Shown piece by piece: positions 43,811 to 55,457 of a stretch of 64,000 nucleotides of DNA. The position numbers and the translations under genes were made by a program. The notes beneath the pieces are model-generated. The model had not been told where the DNA came from. It did no database searches and was given only the letters and a program-made list of their open reading frames with translations. The stretch is from Nageia nagi (lineage: Eukaryota; Pinophyta). The first letter of the stretch is position 1; the number at the start of each line of letters is the position of its first letter. The stretch lies in assembly GCA_050084985.1 (NCBI GenBank), contig JBITNC010000002.1, positions 744,001-808,000 on the forward strand, read 5' to 3'.

Positions 43811-46374
43811 AGAATGTGAAAGTGTTAACCAATGTTGTCTAAAACAACATTACATTTTTCTTTTTAAACATCCATATTTTAGATTTATTTCAAATCAACC
43901 ATCCATGATAAATTTGATAAAAATATCATGCTTAACTTGGTTAAACAAAATACATAAGAGAAAATGTTTAGGAACTCAGAATTCCCATGTATCCAACACT
44001 TTTTTCATCACCAAGTACTATAAAAGTAAAGGAATATTATTGAGGCTTATTTTCTTGTCTAAAATTCGGCCTTCACCTAGATGCTCACACAGTGGAGCCT
44101 AAGTCCTACCAATCTTCAACCAGTTCACCTTAGGTAGTAATACGCTCTCACAATGAGGAGAAATACCTATTTTCCAAGGTTGTGAAGTATGTTGGATCAG
44201 CCAAATTATTAATCTTAATTACATTGCAAGTTGTCCTCTTAGGTTATCAGGATAATCCTTGAATGGGCATGCAAACATGTGGTATCACTACACACATGCC
44301 TATCCACCTATTGGAGTTATATCTAGACTAAAAGAGGACTTAAAAAAAATTAACAAGTATGAACTTTTTATCATTTGGATCATCAAACTAAAGGCTCCAA
44401 TATACTTTGTTCTCACCTCATGGATCCCCAAATAAGTCATGTTGTAGAATGTATGTATGAATATGTTCATTTTAGGAGGTTGCACATACAATGTTTATGA
44501 TTTTTGCATAAATAAATAAATAAAATATAAGTAAGGTGCATAAAAAATGAAAGCATCATCAATCAATAACATGAAACCTAAGTGTCCAATAGGTTTTGTT
44601 TACTAACCCCTAAAGGATATCTTTACATAATTCCATATTTTATACAAGTCCATTTATAACTTTGCATAAGGAATTTGACAATAAATACTTAGAGAGTCAT
44701 AAAATAATTCTAAGTAATAACAAGCATCACATGCATAAAGAATTTAAGTAAAAAATATCCTAAGAATTTCCCCTTTTTTTACTTTAAAAAATGCTTTAAG
44801 AATTTGCACTATTATCTTAATTGCAATAGGTACTAAAAAATTCATTTACTTAAATTGCAACATTCCTCCATTCTTAATAAAGATAGTGCTTATCTATAGA
44901 TTTCACTTAAAAGTTATCTTGCAAATTTAAGGCAAAAAAAAAAATTGACTAAAAATATTTTTGCCAAAGAAAGAAATCTTAGGAGTAAAAAAAAACAACC
45001 TCCACAAGATTACCTTCCCCCTTTAAAAAAATTCCTTAATACCCCTCATGATTTCCTCCAAGTAGACAAGGTAAATATTTAATAAGCCATCATGCATTTT
45101 GACTTTAACTCTACATAAAGTCAGAGTTATTTAATGAAAAATGATGGTAAAAACACTTTAATTAGTCAAACTTTTACTTAGAGAGGATACCCATCCATTA
45201 ATGGAAGAAACAAAATGTATAAGCAACCACCAACTAATAAACAAAATTCCTCATTTAAAGAAATAAACATCCACTAAGAAATGATAAGTTTCATTTTTAA
45301 TAAAGATAAAGGCTCCTTCTCTATTTAAAAAGAAAAAACAACAAATACCAAAGGGTGGTGAGTGGATAGGTAAAAAAATGAGAAGTGCAAGTAAAAAAAA
45401 AGACTTACAAAGGGAGGACGAGCGATGAGAGGAGGGTTGAAGGGAGAATATGAGCGCCAAGAGGAGGGTTGAAGGGAAAAAAAGAGTGTTGAGCTTGATA
45501 ATTTTATGCTTTCTCTATGGTAAAAGAAACAATGGATGGAGGGTGAAAAAGGAGGGTGTAAGGAGTTATGTATAAGGGCAAAAAGTAAGGAATGATGAAG
45601 AGTTGGAGGGGTTCTCAGCAGTGCCCATAGTCGATAGCTAAGAGAGAGCATTAGACTGAAGGAATTTATATTGATATTTAGTAAGAAGGTGAGAGAGGCC
45701 ATAATCAATAGCCAATATAGGATTCTAAAATAATTGCATGCTAGTCTCAAAGCAATCTGTGAGGATAGGGTTGGAAGGGGGGTCGATCGGCTAGAGGCTA
45801 GTTGGTCAGCCAAAAGATAATTATTCTTTTTTTTAAAAAATTGATTATTTTCAAAAAAAATCTACATTATTGTTAAACAAAAACTATTTTAAAATAAAAT
45901 CTTCATCATTTTGAAATAAAATGCCCCTAGAACTTTTCAATTGAAAAAAAATTCAATCTTAACCTTCAATTGAAAATATTATCTTAGCTATTTAAAAAAT
46001 TTAAAATAAATGTTGACCTTCCTTTTTGTTTAAATAGACAAAAAAAAAAATTTTTGTAATATTATCTTTGTAATATTACACAAAATTTGTACACTAACCT
46101 TTTTTTATTAAAAAATTACAAGTAACGTAGGAGGTTAGTAACAAAAGACAAATATCATTTTGTAATTTTGTTAGCCATATTTTGCTTCTTTTTTTAATAA
46201 CTTACACATAGCAAATAATATATTAGTATCATAATGAAATAATCAAAACAAATAACCAAGAAGGAAGGAATTTATACCTTCTCTTAGTTTTACCTCAACA
46301 ATGAAGAGTAGGATGAGGAATGAAGATCACCAAGATGTTGAAGAAGAGCTTCCACACCCCACTTTAATACCAAA
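43811..46374 (-). other. copia C long 5' leader
   Basis: About 2.5 kb, AT-rich, aligned in blocks with the leaders of A and B. A GC-richer purine-rich stretch at about 45400-45800 (GAGGAGGGTTGAAGGGA repeated twice near 45430-45475) occupies the place of unrelated GC-richer stretches in A and B. Adjacent to the LTR, a primer site TGGTATTAAAG (minus) lies at 46362-46372. Confidence 0.7.
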
Positions 46375-46875
46375 TGAAGGATTTGAACCTTAAATAACAC
46401 AATCCTAAACTAACAAGATCACTTGTAAGCTCAATAAAAATATCAATACTCTAAACATAACAATCTCACAAATTGACTCAAGATATAAAGTGGTTCCTCC
46501 AACTAGGAGTACATTCATTATCTAAGATCTTTCTTCTTTCACAAAGACAACTCTCTTACAAGAACATTTTCTTCATCTCCTACTAACTAATCCTAGAGCA
46601 TAACTTTGTTTCACAATTAGTGAGTGATTAGAAGGAGGGGATCAACTATTTATAGGCCAAAATCTCCCTTTGGATCACCCTTTTAACCATAGCACAAAGG
46701 CATGACATGTTTCACCCTTTTACCCAAGGAGAATACTCATGATATGGAGTGTAGGACAAGTTACATTATCATATTCACTAAATACTTAAGGTACCTATGG
46801 ATACCATTAAGTATTAGTGAATGTACAAAGAGGAACATTACAAAACCATACAATAATGCATTATACATTCCAACA
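46375..46875 (-). repeat. copia C 5' LTR
   Basis: 501 bp; minus-strand start TGTTGGAATGTATAATGCAT, end AATCCTTCA. Aligns with the other family LTRs throughout. Confidence 0.92.
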
Positions 46876-46880
46876 AAAAG

Positions 46881-47060
46881 TGCTTGTGTTCATCCACCAT
46901 AATTTGATGTAAACTTAATCTTTTTACAATTTTTTTTATTCTTATAAATAATTATGTGAATCTTGTCCCTATATAATTTATTTTTCATAACTACCCCAAA
47001 AAAAAAAACTTATTAAGAAAATACGAGACCCTCATATTTCAAGTATATGGACCACTTTAC
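46881..47060. repeat. Dispersed repeat R1, right part
   Basis: Continues the repeat cut at 39411: TTTTTTTTATTCTTATAAATAATTATGTGAATCTTGT.. corresponds to ..TTTTTTTCATCTTATAAAGAATTATATGAATAATGTGC at about 52990. Confidence 0.6.
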
Positions 47061-47940
47061 TAAAAAATAATTAAAAAATATAAATCTTATCCAATTGCAA
47101 AAAAAAATACATATTTGAAATATAAACTCTTTAATCTATATTGGGCTTTAATTAATGAAAAAATCTACCAAAAACTCCATCAAACATCCTCCTAAAGTTG
47201 AGATTCTCCTTTAACATTACCATGAATATATACTTGTAGGTCCAACGCTAAGTGTTGGCTCACCAAGCTTTTTTCGAGCCCACATCTGAGATGAAATCAG
47301 AGATTCAAATATTAGGACCTTGATATATCAATATTTTGATATATATACATATTTTAGTTCTAAATATTGGGATCCCAATATGTATTGGTATCCTGAACCT
47401 AAATTGGGATCCTAATTTTAATTTATTAAAATTGGGATCTCGATTTTTTCGATATTGAATTTTAACTTCATCAATTTTTCCCACTTCCCCTTTAAGTGAA
47501 CCCAACTTCTTGCACCCACTCCCCATCCATAATATAATATATTTCTAATTTTGACATATATTACTTTTTCCATTCCATACCTTTATTTTATCTCATATTT
47601 ATCTCAATTAAAGATTATTGTGCCATTTCTATAAATTAATACTACAAATTATTTTGAATCATATTAAAAACATGGATTTTAAGTGTCCCATAACAATTTA
47701 CAATCCTTAGAAGTATCTACTCATTTTACATAGAAATGATTAAACAATTAAAAATTCTATATGTCTAACTACTAATGAGAAAAACTAAACCATAAGAAAA
47801 TATCTTTGAAAACTAGGATATTATCCCCAAAAAATATCTAGAGAGATAGGTCTCCAACATTATTGTGGAACCTCGAATTAGAAGTTCCTAGAGGGAAATC
47901 CCATCCTCTGGAATATTTTATTAAATTACATAAATATTAG
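47061..47940. other. AT-rich DNA with GGGATCC palindromes
   Basis: No gene recognised. Contains a perfect 18-bp palindrome at 47364-47381 and nearby inverted repeats (TATATCA..TGATATA; AATTTTAA..TTAAAATT). The block at 47510-47590 resembles 61450-61510 of repeat R2. A short minus ORF at 47305-47526 is built from these repeats. Confidence 0.5.
47364..47381. repeat. Perfect palindrome ATATTGGGATCCCAATAT
   Basis: 18 bases identical to their own reverse complement, centred on GGGATCCC; three more TGGGATC motifs follow within 90 bases. Confidence 0.85.
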
Positions 47941-47949
47941 GCTAGTCAC

Positions 47950-48600
47950 CTTTTGAGAATGAATTGAAATCCCATCCTCTAGCCCTTTATTTTTTACCTT
48001 CTTCCTACTTGAAGCTTTAGTATAGGTTTTAATCTTCTTAAGCATACAAATCTATCCTTTCAACCCAAGTGACTAGATTTCATGTTGAAAACTCCTTGTA
48101 TTATGAACCTTAGTTTGCAAAATAGAAACTTTCTTAAGTTCATACATTATATTTGGAACTAAGTCATGAATATATGGAAAAACTTGATACACTTCTACCT
48201 CTTCTTTATAAATCATGGATGGATCAAACAACTTCAAATTATTCATATTAAAAATTGAACAAATATGCATATACATAGGAAAATTTAACCTAAAGTCATT
48301 CTCACTTGCTCAGCAATTTGAAATACTTTATATCTAAAAGATTTTAATTTATTTCATATTCTTTATAACATTTCCTTTTTGAGATGCAACCAAACTTTAT
48401 CTCCCATTTGGAATTTAAGATCAACTCTATGTTAATCATACCTCAACTTGTATTTCATTTAGATATCTTAAGTTGTTCTTTTATCCTGAGGTAAGTATGT
48501 TAAATTATTTCAATGAACTTTTCATGTTTCTCTTCTTCCATCAATATGGCCTCATTAGGATCTTTTTGCTGGTAAAAAATATAGTCAAATATGATGGTGG
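47950..48600 (-). pseudogene. Old Ty3/gypsy integrase C-terminal fragment (second gypsy family)
   Basis: Minus strand reads NEAILMEEEKHEKFIEII (about 48540), then LKFQMGDKVWLHLKKEML near 48370-48420, FRYKVFQIAEQV, and MYMHICSIFNMNNLKLFDPS with DLVPNIMYELKKVSILQTK and NTRSFQH (48073-48276). This is the integrase C-terminus and polyprotein end common in plant gypsy elements, different from that of the element at 2.2-14.5 kb. Several stops; no LTRs found. Confidence 0.7.
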
Positions 48601-50344
48601 AAGGTGTAGACTAAAAATAATGCATGAATAATAAATTGAAGTACTATTTTTCCATAATGTAATATTTAAGCATATATCACAAATATATAAATAAATTAAC
48701 ATGATAAATGAGGTACCTTTGTTAGATCCACATCATTACGAAGTAACAAGAATAATACATTAAATGCAATAACTCAATAAAAGAAATGCACATTGTTAAC
48801 AGCCTTAATGAAGTAGATTAAATTGCATGAATTGAAGTATGTAGAACAACACAAAGAGTATTGCAAATCAAACTTCAAACACGATAACATACTATGCATA
48901 ATGAATGTCATTAATGACCTTAATGAAGTATATCCATGCACATGAATTGAAGTATGCAAAAAAAGACAAAGGGTATAGCAGATGTAAGAATGGGTGGTAT
49001 TACAAAATACCATTATTGGTCAGATCAAGTGATATTGCATGTTCTAATCCTTTCTTTGGGTTCTTTGCTCATGATCGATTATGTTACCTTTGATAATTTT
49101 ATATTGCAATATTTTGATCTTCTTTATTTCTTCATCTCATTGCATATTACATTGCTTGTGGTTTTTTTCTTAATATTTGACACCTCTTACATTATACAAT
49201 GATCCATTACACTAATTACATTGCCTTGGGTATACTTTAACCCTTTTTAAAATAAATATTACTTGATGTTATAAAATGAATTATTTAATACAAGGAAACC
49301 CATTTTTAGCTGTTTATATTTTTCCCCTCTTTGGAAGTGTGATTGAAGAAATGAAATTACATAACCAAAGAAGAATTATAAAAGAATTTTTTTAAATCTT
49401 TAAACTCTTTATACAATATTGCCATTAGATGATGAGGGTCCTTTCCTGTCCCCTTTTGACTTGGTTTCCCTAGGAAATCTCCTTAAGTTGTGTAGCTAAG
49501 CAAAACTTAAAGAACTATCTTTTTCCCCATGTGATATTTCTAACATGGAAGGAACTCTACTTCTTTGTCTCTGCTACTAAGGAGTCTTATGGTCCCATGT
49601 CTAATCTTTGAAATAGAAAAGGTTCTTTTTCCCCTTACACTATTCAAACATGAATCTTACTATTCCTTCATCTTTGATACTTAGGAATCTAATGCTCTTA
49701 TGTTCATACCTTTATTCAAAATAGGTTCCTTTGATTTTAGCTCTAGGTTTGTTGATATGCACATTACTAACAGCATGAAAACAATGGAACTTCATTAATA
49801 GCATATTTTTGCTTTAGCTACTTTCCTTCTTTTGATGTAGGTACTTGCAAAAAGTGTTAAACATATCCTGAATGAAAATATTTTGGATACACAATGTGTT
49901 ACATCATTCATTGATAATGATTCAATGTTAGTAATCTACTTACGATTGCATCATCGATTTATCTTTTAAGTGAGTGAACTCTTACTAGTCATAATGATGG
50001 CTATCAATGGTCATACATTTTATGTCTATGACCTTGAGATATTATGCTTTCTTGATTTTTTTTGTACTCTTTTTTTACTCCATATACCCACCATCATGCC
50101 ATTAATAGCATGCAGATAGTGTCACACATCATTGATAATGTGAATCCTTATCATATTCATATGAAAATTCTTCATGCACTACTATACCATCATTTTGGGG
50201 AAATTTTGCTATCAAATTTGCAATTGCCTATACTTTCATAGATTTATATTTAACTACATTGATATTGAATATTTGTAGTAACATTTCCCCTAAGGAAAAT
50301 AATGTAGCTAATATGGAGAAATATACTTCTTTCCTAAAATCCAT
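48601..50344. other. Decayed DNA between two gypsy fragments
   Basis: No domain recognised. By position it should hold the RNase H and integrase core of the old gypsy element whose RT lies at 50.4 kb and integrase end at 48.1 kb, but I cannot read it. Holds a direct duplication of about 75 bp at 48794-48985. Confidence 0.45.
48794..48985. repeat. Direct duplication, units about 117 bp apart
   Basis: GTTAACAGCCTTAATGAAGTA..CATGAATTGAAGTATG..AAAGAGTATTGCA at 48794 recurs as ATTAATGACCTTAATGAAGTA..CATGAATTGAAGTATG..AAAGGGTATAGCA at 48911. Confidence 0.65.
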
Positions 50345-50590
50345 TAGAATTAAGCTCTAACTATATCTCAAAAATCCATCCATGAGAGATAATTTGTCAT
50401 AACTAGCTATACTATCTACCATCATATAAACATGTAGCAATGTACAATCAACTCTTTTCCCTCTAGTAGGTGTAATAACTAGTAATCCATTACAACCTAA
50501 AATCACATTTTCTTCCTTATCTTCTTGAAACACTTTATTTCCTTCAATCATATCGAGGTATAAAAGAAGATGGAAGATATTAAGCAATTT
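50345..50590 (-). pseudogene. Old gypsy RT fragment
   Basis: 76 open codons containing VYMMVDSIASYDKLSLMDGF, the RT stretch that precedes G-Y-N-Q in gypsy elements (here LRYS then a stop). Same strand as, and 2 kb upstream of, the integrase fragment at 48 kb, so probably the same dead element. Confidence 0.5.
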
Positions 50591-51932
50591 TTATGAGGTT
50601 GCATCATATTAATTTTCACCTAGAAATGACTAAGTATTTTACATCAATCACATCGATATTGATTAGAACTTAGGATCAACAAAGGAAGTTAAACTATTCA
50701 TCATGATATTGATTGCTATTTGGAAGCAACCAAGACATTAGGAATAGGTCATATCAAGTTTAAACTTAAGGCCAAAAAGATGAAGATTCATGGTGACTTA
50801 TCTTTTAACCCCCACATGACTTAGGCTAATTACCTAGTACCCAAATCGAATAAAGAGTTCAATCTACCTACCTCAATCTTTCAATCTAAGGTTCTTGCCT
50901 CATCGATAACTGACACATATCTTAGGTACATTAAATAAGGGGTTGATGATTATACATACCTCAACACCATTCATTTGATCCATACACTTTCCCTTATCGA
51001 TATAAAAAAATATAATATTGTTAAGAGATTATAATATAGTTATAGTCATGAAAATTTTAAAAAAATCAAGAGTACCATACTATAGTCACTACTTTATACT
51101 AACATTATAGTACTACCCTATAACATATTTTATTGTATAAAAAAGAAGGAAGGTTACATAAGTAACTCTCATATGTAGTCTTACCACCTTACATTAGAGT
51201 ATGTTCTTAGGTTTTTAAATATCCTTGATATGATGATATTGCATATGTTTACATTCAAAGTGACACATATGATTACATAATATTCCTCTTAAAGAGGACT
51301 TACAAAATACTCAACATCACACATGTGTGAAGCAGATCATAAAATGATAAAATAGTTATAAGGATTTATTTTAAATATTCCATCATAATTTAATTAGTAA
51401 ATTATAAAAAATAAATATTAAATAAATCCTATACCTTAGATCTAAGGTAAGATTAAATTTTCTAGTAGCTATTAATTTTATGGATATTGTTATTATTGAT
51501 GGTATTGTTGGTGTATTTAGTTTAGTTGTTGCAAATTTGAATTAGGTTTTCTCAAAATTAATTGATTAACTTATAAGTTTGTTGGAATTGGTATTGTTAA
51601 ACATGTTGAAGTCTAGCTCTTTAGGAAGTTCAACATCCCCATTAGTTTCATAAAATTGACATCTTCCAAGATGAAAAATTATTAGATTCATAATGTCATT
51701 AATATATATCTTCCATAACTTTATAATAATAAATATATAAGTTAGCTTTGTGGGATAAAAAATGTAAGCTTGTTTACACTCACTTCTTATATTGATATAT
51801 AGTCATTGATGGGTTCAAAAATAAACTATTTTGGATTGTGCAAGTTAAAAAGATATTTTTTATTCTTGATATTATTTGATAAAATAAAAAAAATATTTTT
51901 ATTGATTATTTAAAATTATATATGTTATATTA
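50591..51932. other. AT-rich DNA, nothing recognised
   Basis: No coding block, repeat pair or RNA gene that I can support. Some TATAGT-rich stretches at 51030-51130. Confidence 0.5.
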
Positions 51933-54900
51933 GAGAAAGAAAGAAAGTATATTAGTGTCCTCGAGTGACCAAAAGAGATCAATGGGACTAGAGTGAACAA
52001 TACATGAATAAGATGCCAGCAAACCCCTACTAAGCTTTCTCTAAATCAAACAAAAGAAATATCCTAATCAAAGCTAGTATAACCATACAAGAGAAGACCC
52101 AAAATTTAAGGGATGAGTGGTACAAAATCCATGATATCAAGGAGGCCATCTCAAGGGGCCCTCATGGATGCATTAGAAAGACTCATGCTAGAGAAGAAGA
52201 AAGTAATTTTTTTCTCCCTTAGTGTGACTTGGGTAACCTAAATACATCTCCTAGTCTGACAAAGAGGGAGTGGTTGCTGCTCTCAATGCCTCCAATGATT
52301 CTCCTATGGGGAAAAGGCTTTGAAAAAGGATATGATCTATCACTCCTCCTTAGGCTATTATGCATGTGCTAAGAGGCACTTTTGAAGAAAGGTCTCTCGA
52401 AAGTCTAAGGCAAGGCAACGTTGATCTAGATACTGTATGAAGGTGGCTAGTGAACTATGTGCATCCCAAAAAAGGTAATGATAGGGTAAGTACAAGAAGA
52501 TGAGGCCAAAAGACTTTTGGCCAAAAAGTGGAAGTATTTTCCCTAATTTTTAGACTTTCTCATAATTGATCTCAAAATTTGAAGCACCTAGATTTTGATT
52601 CTTGGAAAAGGTCACTTGGGAAAAAATGTATTTCTTGAATTCTAGTTTTCAAATATGTAATTTATTCTAATACCCATATGATAGAAATTATATATTCTAT
52701 AGGCATGTTTAATATCCACGTTTAAAAAATACAGTTTCAGGACCATACCCCAATTATGTTCGACAAACATAATTGGACCTAAATTAAAATATATTTAAAA
52801 TCCTTTTGGAAAAAGATACCTAATACACTAAAGATTTTATTAAAATCCTTTAGGTAAAAAATACCTAAGCATAATTGTATTTTTTCATGAATATTTTATT
52901 TTTTATTAATTTTTTATTGACCATTATTACCATTTCAAAAATTATTCGTGTCTGCCAACATAAATTGACCTAAAATTATCATTTTCAATTTGTTTTTTTC
53001 ATCTTATAAAGAATTATATGAATAATGTGCACATATATTATTTTTTTCATAATTACAAAAAAATAAAAAAATTATCAAACAAATACAAAACCTAGTGTTT
53101 AAAAAATACAATTTCAAGACCATACCCATCGTGTTCGTCAAGCATAATTGGATATAAATTAAAATATTTTTTTAAATCCTTTTGATTAAAGATACCTAAG
53201 ATACTAAATATTATGGAGGATATTTTTTTATATTTTTTTTATAAATATTTTATTTTTATTGGCCATGATTATTATTTCAAAAAATGTTCATGCCCAGCGA
53301 GCATAATTGGAATAAAACTTATCATTTTTAATTTATTTTTTATCTAACTTATGAAGAATTGCATGTAGAATGTGCACATATATTTTTTTCATAGTTCTAA
53401 ACAAATAAAAGTTATTATCCAAAGTGGGACTCATATTATTACACTTACTTGATAGCAACCTCTAATCTCATAGTAGACTGAGCATCTAAAAATAAAACTC
53501 TCATCAAACTCAATCTCCTGCTAAAAAAGTTGATAGACTCTCAAGTCCTTGAACAAGTGATGATCTATCTCCAAACATTGTTGACATGAGCAGACTCTAA
53601 ATTGACCAAGGATCATCCTTAATCTAAAAGGAAGGTGCAGGTTGATGTAACCTAAAGGAGTGATCAATCTCCTATCAATATGAAGAAAATGTTATGCATA
53701 ACGGTCCAACTTGCGCATCACATTTTGAGGGGGGAACCCAAGTGGATTGGATGAAAACCCTATAGATTGACTCTTAGATCAATGGAAAATGGTCATTTAG
53801 GGTCCTTGACATACCCTCGAAGGGAGGGGAAAGACTATCTAGCAAGAAACCAAACCTTTGAAGCATCTCGATGGCCTCAACAAACCAATAATGTCTACAT
53901 TCTTAGGCTACCATCTCCATCGAGGAGGCTAAAGCTTGAGCTAAAAGTCAAGCTAACACATGAATCTACTCTAAAAAACTCAATAAACTCTAGGCACATT
54001 ATAGAAAGACTATCATGGAGGCTACTACACCAATTTGGAGAAGCTAGCAACTAAACTTTATGAGTATGATATGGTATGGAACTGATCTCTTTCTCTAGAT
54101 AAAATGGGAGAGGAAAGAGACTAAAATCCTCTTGATCATGATAAAATCTATTCTCTCATACTAGGCCCCTACGTATATACTCCATACAAGATTATAGGTG
54201 TGACAAGTGTTTGAAATAAGTCTAACTTGGACTAGATATTCTGGAAGTGAAGCTGAATGCACTACTGCTCTAAAGTAAAAATTATTACATACCCTCATCA
54301 AACTTGAAGTGGAGCTACAGTCCTCATGGAGAACCTAGGTCCTATAAATAGAACTTCTAAATATGTGTAGGAGGAAGTGGTCTTGATGAGGCTACCATGG
54401 AAGGAGATCTATGCTTGATCTAAGGTCAATTTTGAAACATTGAAAGCCATTACCTTAGTCTTACTAAGGCTCACTTCAAGTCCCTGTCGATTGGTAAAAG
54501 TGTCCAAAGCATCAACCAAACTTTGAAGACATGTAACTACGTGTGATATCAAAATAATATCATCAACAAAGAGTAAGAGCAAGACTTGAATTCCATGAAG
54601 GAGGTCACCCACCTTCATGCCTATAGCCTCTAAGATAAAGGACTCCAACTCATCAATGAAAAGGCCAAATAAAGTTAGGGATAGAGGGCAACACTATTTT
54701 ATCCTAATAGTGTTGAAAATATTCTTTGAAAGCCCCTAAAAAGTATGAACATGACATGTAAGCATTTCATATAGAGTCATAATGGCTAATATCCCTAGCT
54801 TCAACACCCCTAAACATCAAAGATGGTCCAAGAGTCTATGTTTAGGAACCATGTTGGAGGTCATTTGAAAGTCTACAAAGTAGAAGAATACTACTGAGGT

Positions 54901-55457
54901 TTGAAATTGAGCCTCCTTAATAATCACCCTAAAGATGAAGATGTGGTCTAAGGTATGATGATCTATATGAAATCTTGCTTATCCTCTTGCTCTAAACCCT
55001 CTTGCATTAGCCATGTGAGATAAATTCACCTCAACAACCATGGCATAGAGCTTGGTTAAGGCGTGATCAATCATAATAGTATGGTAGTTACTAGGAACCT
55101 TAGGATCACTAGATTTGAAAATGGGATGGATGATGTTGGAGGTCCAAGAGGAGGGAAAACCTGAGCAAATAGCTTTGTTGAAAAACATAAAAAGTAAGGG
55201 AGGGAGGGTGGATTTGGTATGCTTAAAGAATTCAGCTTGGAGGTTCTCAATTTCTGAGGCTTTATCAGAATTCAACTTCTAGATGATGATGTTAATGAGG
55301 GGTGGAGTGAAGAAATCTGAAGAGGAAGGTCGAGCAAAGCAAATGGGTGGGTCATGATCAATGATAATGTAAAGGTCGAAGGCATACTCCTTCCATGCAT
55401 GAAGAGAGATGGAGCTAGTGATATGATTCCTAGGAAGGAAGGAGCACCAAAATGTAG
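51933..55457 (-). mobile_element. LINE copy 3, 5'-truncated, carrying repeat R1
   Basis: Minus-strand LINE. RT blocks: SDKASEIENLQAEFFKHTKS, FNKAICSGFPSSWTSNIIHP, SNYHTIMIDHALTKLYAMVV, MANARGFRARG (54979-55275) and LLLLFVDDIILISHVVTCLQ with an intact F-V-D-D box (54409-54648), then LSKTKVMAFNVSKLTL. A C-terminal stretch GYINLHLPFRLRMILGQF lies near 53620-53680. The 3' tail at 51933-52000 (reverse of AGTCCCATTGATCTC..CACTAATATACTTTC(TTTC)n) matches the other copies. About 930 bp of R1 (52500-53440) lie within the 3' part. The 5' end is lost inside the linker before RT. Confidence 0.87.
52500..53440. repeat. Dispersed repeat R1, second copy with internal tandem duplication
   Basis: Two related halves, 52720-53085 and 53095-53400: each runs AATACARTTTCARGACCATACCC.., TAAATTAAAATATWTTTAAATCCTTTT.., GATACCTAA.., ATTTCAAAAA..TTCRTG.., TTATGAAGAATT..GAATRATGTGCACATATATT. 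The first half also matches the R1 copy split by copia C. An inverted repeat GGCCAAAAGACTTTTGGCC lies at 52513-52531. No protein recognised. Confidence 0.65.

Larger units (their letters stand above)
39412..46875 (-). mobile_element. Ty1/copia element C, integrase core deleted
   Basis: Minus-strand copy, 7.5 kb, with AAAAG at 39407-39411 and AAAAG at 46876-46880. The 5' LTR is 501 bp; the 3' LTR is 406 bp because of an internal deletion of about 95 bp. Domains in order: leader, gag, protease, pre-integrase, linker, RT, RNase H. The integrase core is missing between about 42300 and 42310: the pre-integrase C-x-x-C segment runs straight into the codons that normally follow integrase. Inserted into repeat R1. 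Confidence 0.93.

Noticed and set aside
45325-45813. 162-codon minus ORF in the copia C leader
   Set aside because: Ser/Leu/Phe-rich low-complexity translation of a purine-rich stretch; the adjacent leaders do not conserve it.
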